Shown piece after piece: positions 63,691 to 64,000 of a stretch of 64,000 nt of DNA (positions are counted from its first letter, which is position 1; each line of letters starts with the position of its first letter). Position numbers and translations under genes: made by a program. The notes under the pieces were generated by a model, which worked only from the letters and a program-made list of their open reading frames with translations, did not search any database and was not told the origin of the DNA. The DNA is from an uncultured Kiritimatiellota bacterium (GTDB taxonomy: Bacteria; Verrucomicrobiota; Kiritimatiellia; RFP12; DVOR01): NCBI GenBank assembly GCA_944389565.1, contig CALXMV010000010.1:1-64000 (forward strand), read 5' to 3'.

Positions 63691-64000
63691 TTAGATGAGG
63701 CCGCGGCGGATGAGCGTCTCGGCGATCTGGACGGCGTTGAGGGCGGCGCCCTTGCGGATGTTGTCGCCGCAGCACCAGAGGGCGAGGCCGTTCTCCACGG
63801 AGGGATCCACGCGGATGCGCCCCACGCCCACGGCGTCCTGCCCGCCGAAGTCGCGCGGCATGGGATAGGCGGCGGCGGCCAGGTCGTCGACCACGCGCAC
63901 GCCCGGGGCCTGGGCCAGGACGGCGCGCGCCTCCTCGGCCGTGAAGGGCCGCTCGAAGGCCGCGTGCACGGCGATGCTGTGGGCGTAGAAGACGGGCACG
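63691..64000 (-). CDS. asd: Aspartate-semialdehyde dehydrogenase, C-terminal part
   Basis: Runs off the right edge; only the last 102 or so codons are visible. The segment [19 protein letters not shown], then [27 protein letters not shown] and the end [20 protein letters not shown] is the well-conserved C-terminus of Asd, including the substrate-binding His in the AHS segment. The enzyme makes aspartate semialdehyde for lysine, threonine, methionine and diaminopimelate. Confidence 0.9.
   Translation of the reverse strand, partial: VPVFYAHSIAVHAAFERPFTAEEARAVLAQAPGVRVVDDLAAAAYPMPRDFGGQDAVGVGRIRVDPSVENGLALWCCGDNIRKGAALNAVQIAETLIRRGLI

Noticed and set aside
1-64000. tRNA, rRNA, riboswitch or integrase/transposase genes
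   Set aside because: None recognised by eye. Cloverleaf-forming short RNAs could be missed without a covariance search.

Overview
The window is about 64 kb of GC-rich bacterial chromosome with dense, mostly co-directional operons. A secreted protein ends in a PEP-CTERM sorting tail. There is a Tat-exported sulfatase of the Cys type, a 3968-residue secreted protein paired with an H-x9-DG pseudopilin, a fused LeuC-LeuD, and secreted proteins of the kind common in the PVC group. I infer Verrucomicrobiota/Kiritimatiellota-Lentisphaerota, probably a Kiritimatiellae-like lineage; this is inference, because no rRNA or database search was available.

Layout. 1-3.06 kb: a partial AAA-ATPase-like gene and three secreted proteins, all on the minus strand. 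3.2-6.1 kb: leuCD fusion and a ZIP metal transporter (plus strand). 6.4-13.4 kb: an exopolysaccharide export operon (minus strand: Wza-like lipoprotein, unknown secreted protein, beta-barrel, Wzy/ligase-like protein, Wzc-like kinase) with no glycosyltransferases. 13.5-22.4 kb: guaA, then a tightly overlapped operon led by a sigma-54 response regulator (regulator, secreted CxxCxGxG protein, SurA-like isomerase, rsmA, nudC, murF, flippase). 22.7-24.9 kb: TPR protein and MBL-fold hydrolase (plus strand). 25.2-31.8 kb: an accessory, lower-GC defence island. It holds a nuclease-like membrane protein between 40-bp direct repeats, an AIPR-family protein with a coupled small ORF, and an M-R-M restriction-modification set. 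32-45.5 kb: a sigma-54-type promoter region, the giant surface protein and its pseudopilin. 45.6-50.8 kb: serC, dnaN, sulfatase and the tail of a cell-envelope operon that begins with cdsA-dxr-manA (to 54.7 kb). 54.8-64 kb: TonB-like protein, nagA, rarA-nnr, an aromatic amino acid operon (aroF-pheA) with a Phe/Tyr leader peptide, a Nudix hydrolase, a YchJ-like protein and a partial asd.

Regulatory themes visible in the DNA. (1) Several genes have an extended -10 element (TGCTATAAT) only 6-8 bases before the start codon and no Shine-Dalgarno, which implies leaderless mRNAs (guaA, the sigma-54 regulator, serC, tonB-like, rarA). (2) Four of these -10 elements terminate a tandem array of about 8-bp units (CCAATCAG / CCGATATG / CTATAATG). 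(3) Intergenic spacers carry a repeat family built around CCCTAAGGG, including two 47-bp copies that are 46/47 identical in opposite orientation. (4) A perfect sigma-54 promoter at 32165-32180 has helically phased TTAC-N6-GTAA sites upstream but only a tiny hairpin-terminated transcript downstream. (5) aroF-pheA appears to be controlled by transcription attenuation.

Limits: everything is from reading the sequence; no similarity search, structure prediction or folding program was run. No tRNA, rRNA or CRISPR array was seen.
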